Of a stretch of DNA of 23,093 bases, positions 22,580-23,093 are shown one piece after another. The notes below the pieces were generated by a model, which was given only the letters and a program-made list of their open reading frames with translations, searched no databases and was not told the origin of the DNA. The DNA is from Candidatus Faecalibacterium faecipullorum (GTDB taxonomy: Bacteria > Bacillota > Clostridia > Oscillospirales > Ruminococcaceae): NCBI GenBank assembly GCA_019118985.1, contig DWXX01000142.1:1-23093 (forward strand). The letters run 5' to 3'. Made by a program: the position numbers and the translations under genes. Every line of letters begins with the position of its first letter. The stretch's first letter is position 1.

Positions 22580-23093
22580 ATGATCGAGTGCACCAGCACC
22601 GGCGCGTATCTGGCGCGCGGGCAGTGGGTCCCGGCCGACGGCCATGCGCCGGCGGCCCTGGCCGCTTTGGGCTTTGACGCGGCGGCCGCCGCCCAAGCCA
22701 AAAAGGGCACCATCGCATGGGGCATCCTGCAGAGCCACAACACCAGCGGCGACGAGGAGAACCTCAAGATCAAGTTCGACGCGATGGCCAGCCACGACAT
22801 CACCTTTGTGGGCATCATCCAGACGGCGCGGGCCTCGGGGCTGGAAAAGTTCCCCCTGCCCTATGTGCTGACCAACTGCCACAACAGCCTGTGCGCGGTG
22901 GGCGGCACCATCAATGAGGACGACCACCGCTTCGGCCTGTCGGCGGCCAAAAAGTACGGCGGCATCTTCGTGCCGCCCCACCTGGCGGTCATCCACCAGT
23001 ACATGCGGGAGATGTTCGCCGGCTGCGGCCGGATGATCCTGGGCTCCGACTCCCACACCCGGTACGGCGCGCTGGGCACCATGGCCATCGGCG
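22580..23093 (+). CDS. Aconitase-family hydratase (YbhJ-like), 5' part
   Basis: The first 171 residues of a protein that runs off the right edge. The sequence begins MIECTSTGAYLARGQWVPAD, then AKKGTIAWGILQSHN, VLTNCHNSLCAVGGTINEDD, and RMILGSDSHTRYGALGTMAIG; the last is the aconitase-superfamily substrate-binding motif (compare GTDSHT in aconitase and LeuC). The overall pattern fits the YbhJ-like hydratase branch rather than LeuC or AcnA, so a hydro-lyase on a hydroxy-acid is expected; the substrate is unknown. The Fe-S ligand cysteines would lie mostly beyond the edge. The ATG at 22580 follows GAGG (22568-22571) by 8 nt. A two-codon frame (ATGAAATGA, 22575-22583) overlaps the start. Confidence 0.8.
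   Translation, partial: MIECTSTGAYLARGQWVPADGHAPAALAALGFDAAAAAQAKKGTIAWGILQSHNTSGDEENLKIKFDAMASHDITFVGIIQTARASGLEKFPLPYVLTNCHNSLCAVGGTINEDDHRFGLSAAKKYGGIFVPPHLAVIHQYMREMFAGCGRMILGSDSHTRYGALGTMAIG

Noticed and set aside
22575..22583. Two-codon frame ATGAAATGA overlapping the hydratase start
   Set aside because: Could be a minimal upstream frame, but such a short match is expected by chance and spacing to GAGG favours the ATG at 22580.

Overview
The window is a GC-rich stretch of bacterial core chromosome, most likely from the Clostridia/Oscillospiraceae (the Faecalibacterium, Gemmiger and Subdoligranulum neighbourhood). I infer this from AGGAGG-type ribosome binding sites, a dgt-dnaG-rpoD gene order, a short primary sigma factor, a DnaD plus DnaI-like replication pair, a CIRCE-controlled groESL operon and class B PBP/SecG/RNase R genes, all at high GC. 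The genus is an inference. I see no phage, insertion sequence, CRISPR array or rRNA.

Layout, left to right. 1-2503 (minus): 5' two-thirds of rpoB, with a strong promoter and a leader of about 165 nt, standing apart from rplJ/rplL. 2923-7474 (minus): an IMPACT/YigZ-family gene, dgt, dnaG and rpoD in transcription order. 7622-9379 (minus): a secreted 5'-nucleotidase-type metallophosphatase with a twin-arginine signal. 9615-12120 (minus): secG then rnr. 12219-13991 (minus): an unlisted 39-codon gene followed by a class B penicillin-binding protein, divergent from a small ribbon-helix-helix regulator at 14077-14271 (plus). 14389-16089 (plus): a DUF362 gene and a TetR-type regulator behind a promoter whose -35 box lies in a perfect palindrome. 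16221-18333 (minus): groES-groEL with CIRCE. 18431-21713 (minus): a small unknown protein, DnaD-like and DnaI/DnaC-like replication proteins and a diacylglycerol-kinase family lipid kinase, just downstream of tRNA-Gly(CCC). 22024-22458 (plus): a solitary HI0074/HepT-like HEPN protein. 22580 to the end (plus): the start of an aconitase-family hydratase.

Most genes serve information processing: transcription (rpoB, rpoD), replication (dnaG, DnaD, DnaI), dNTP control (dgt), RNA turnover (rnr), secretion (secG) and chaperones (groESL). No large new system is obvious. The accessory or unexplained pieces are the HepT-like gene without its nucleotidyltransferase partner, the self-contained DUF362/TetR unit with a candidate operator, the 39-codon gene/RHH divergon beside the PBP, and an orphan plus-strand terminator next to the rpoB promoter. 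Promoters across the window share a striking extended -10 (TGCTAnnnT) form.
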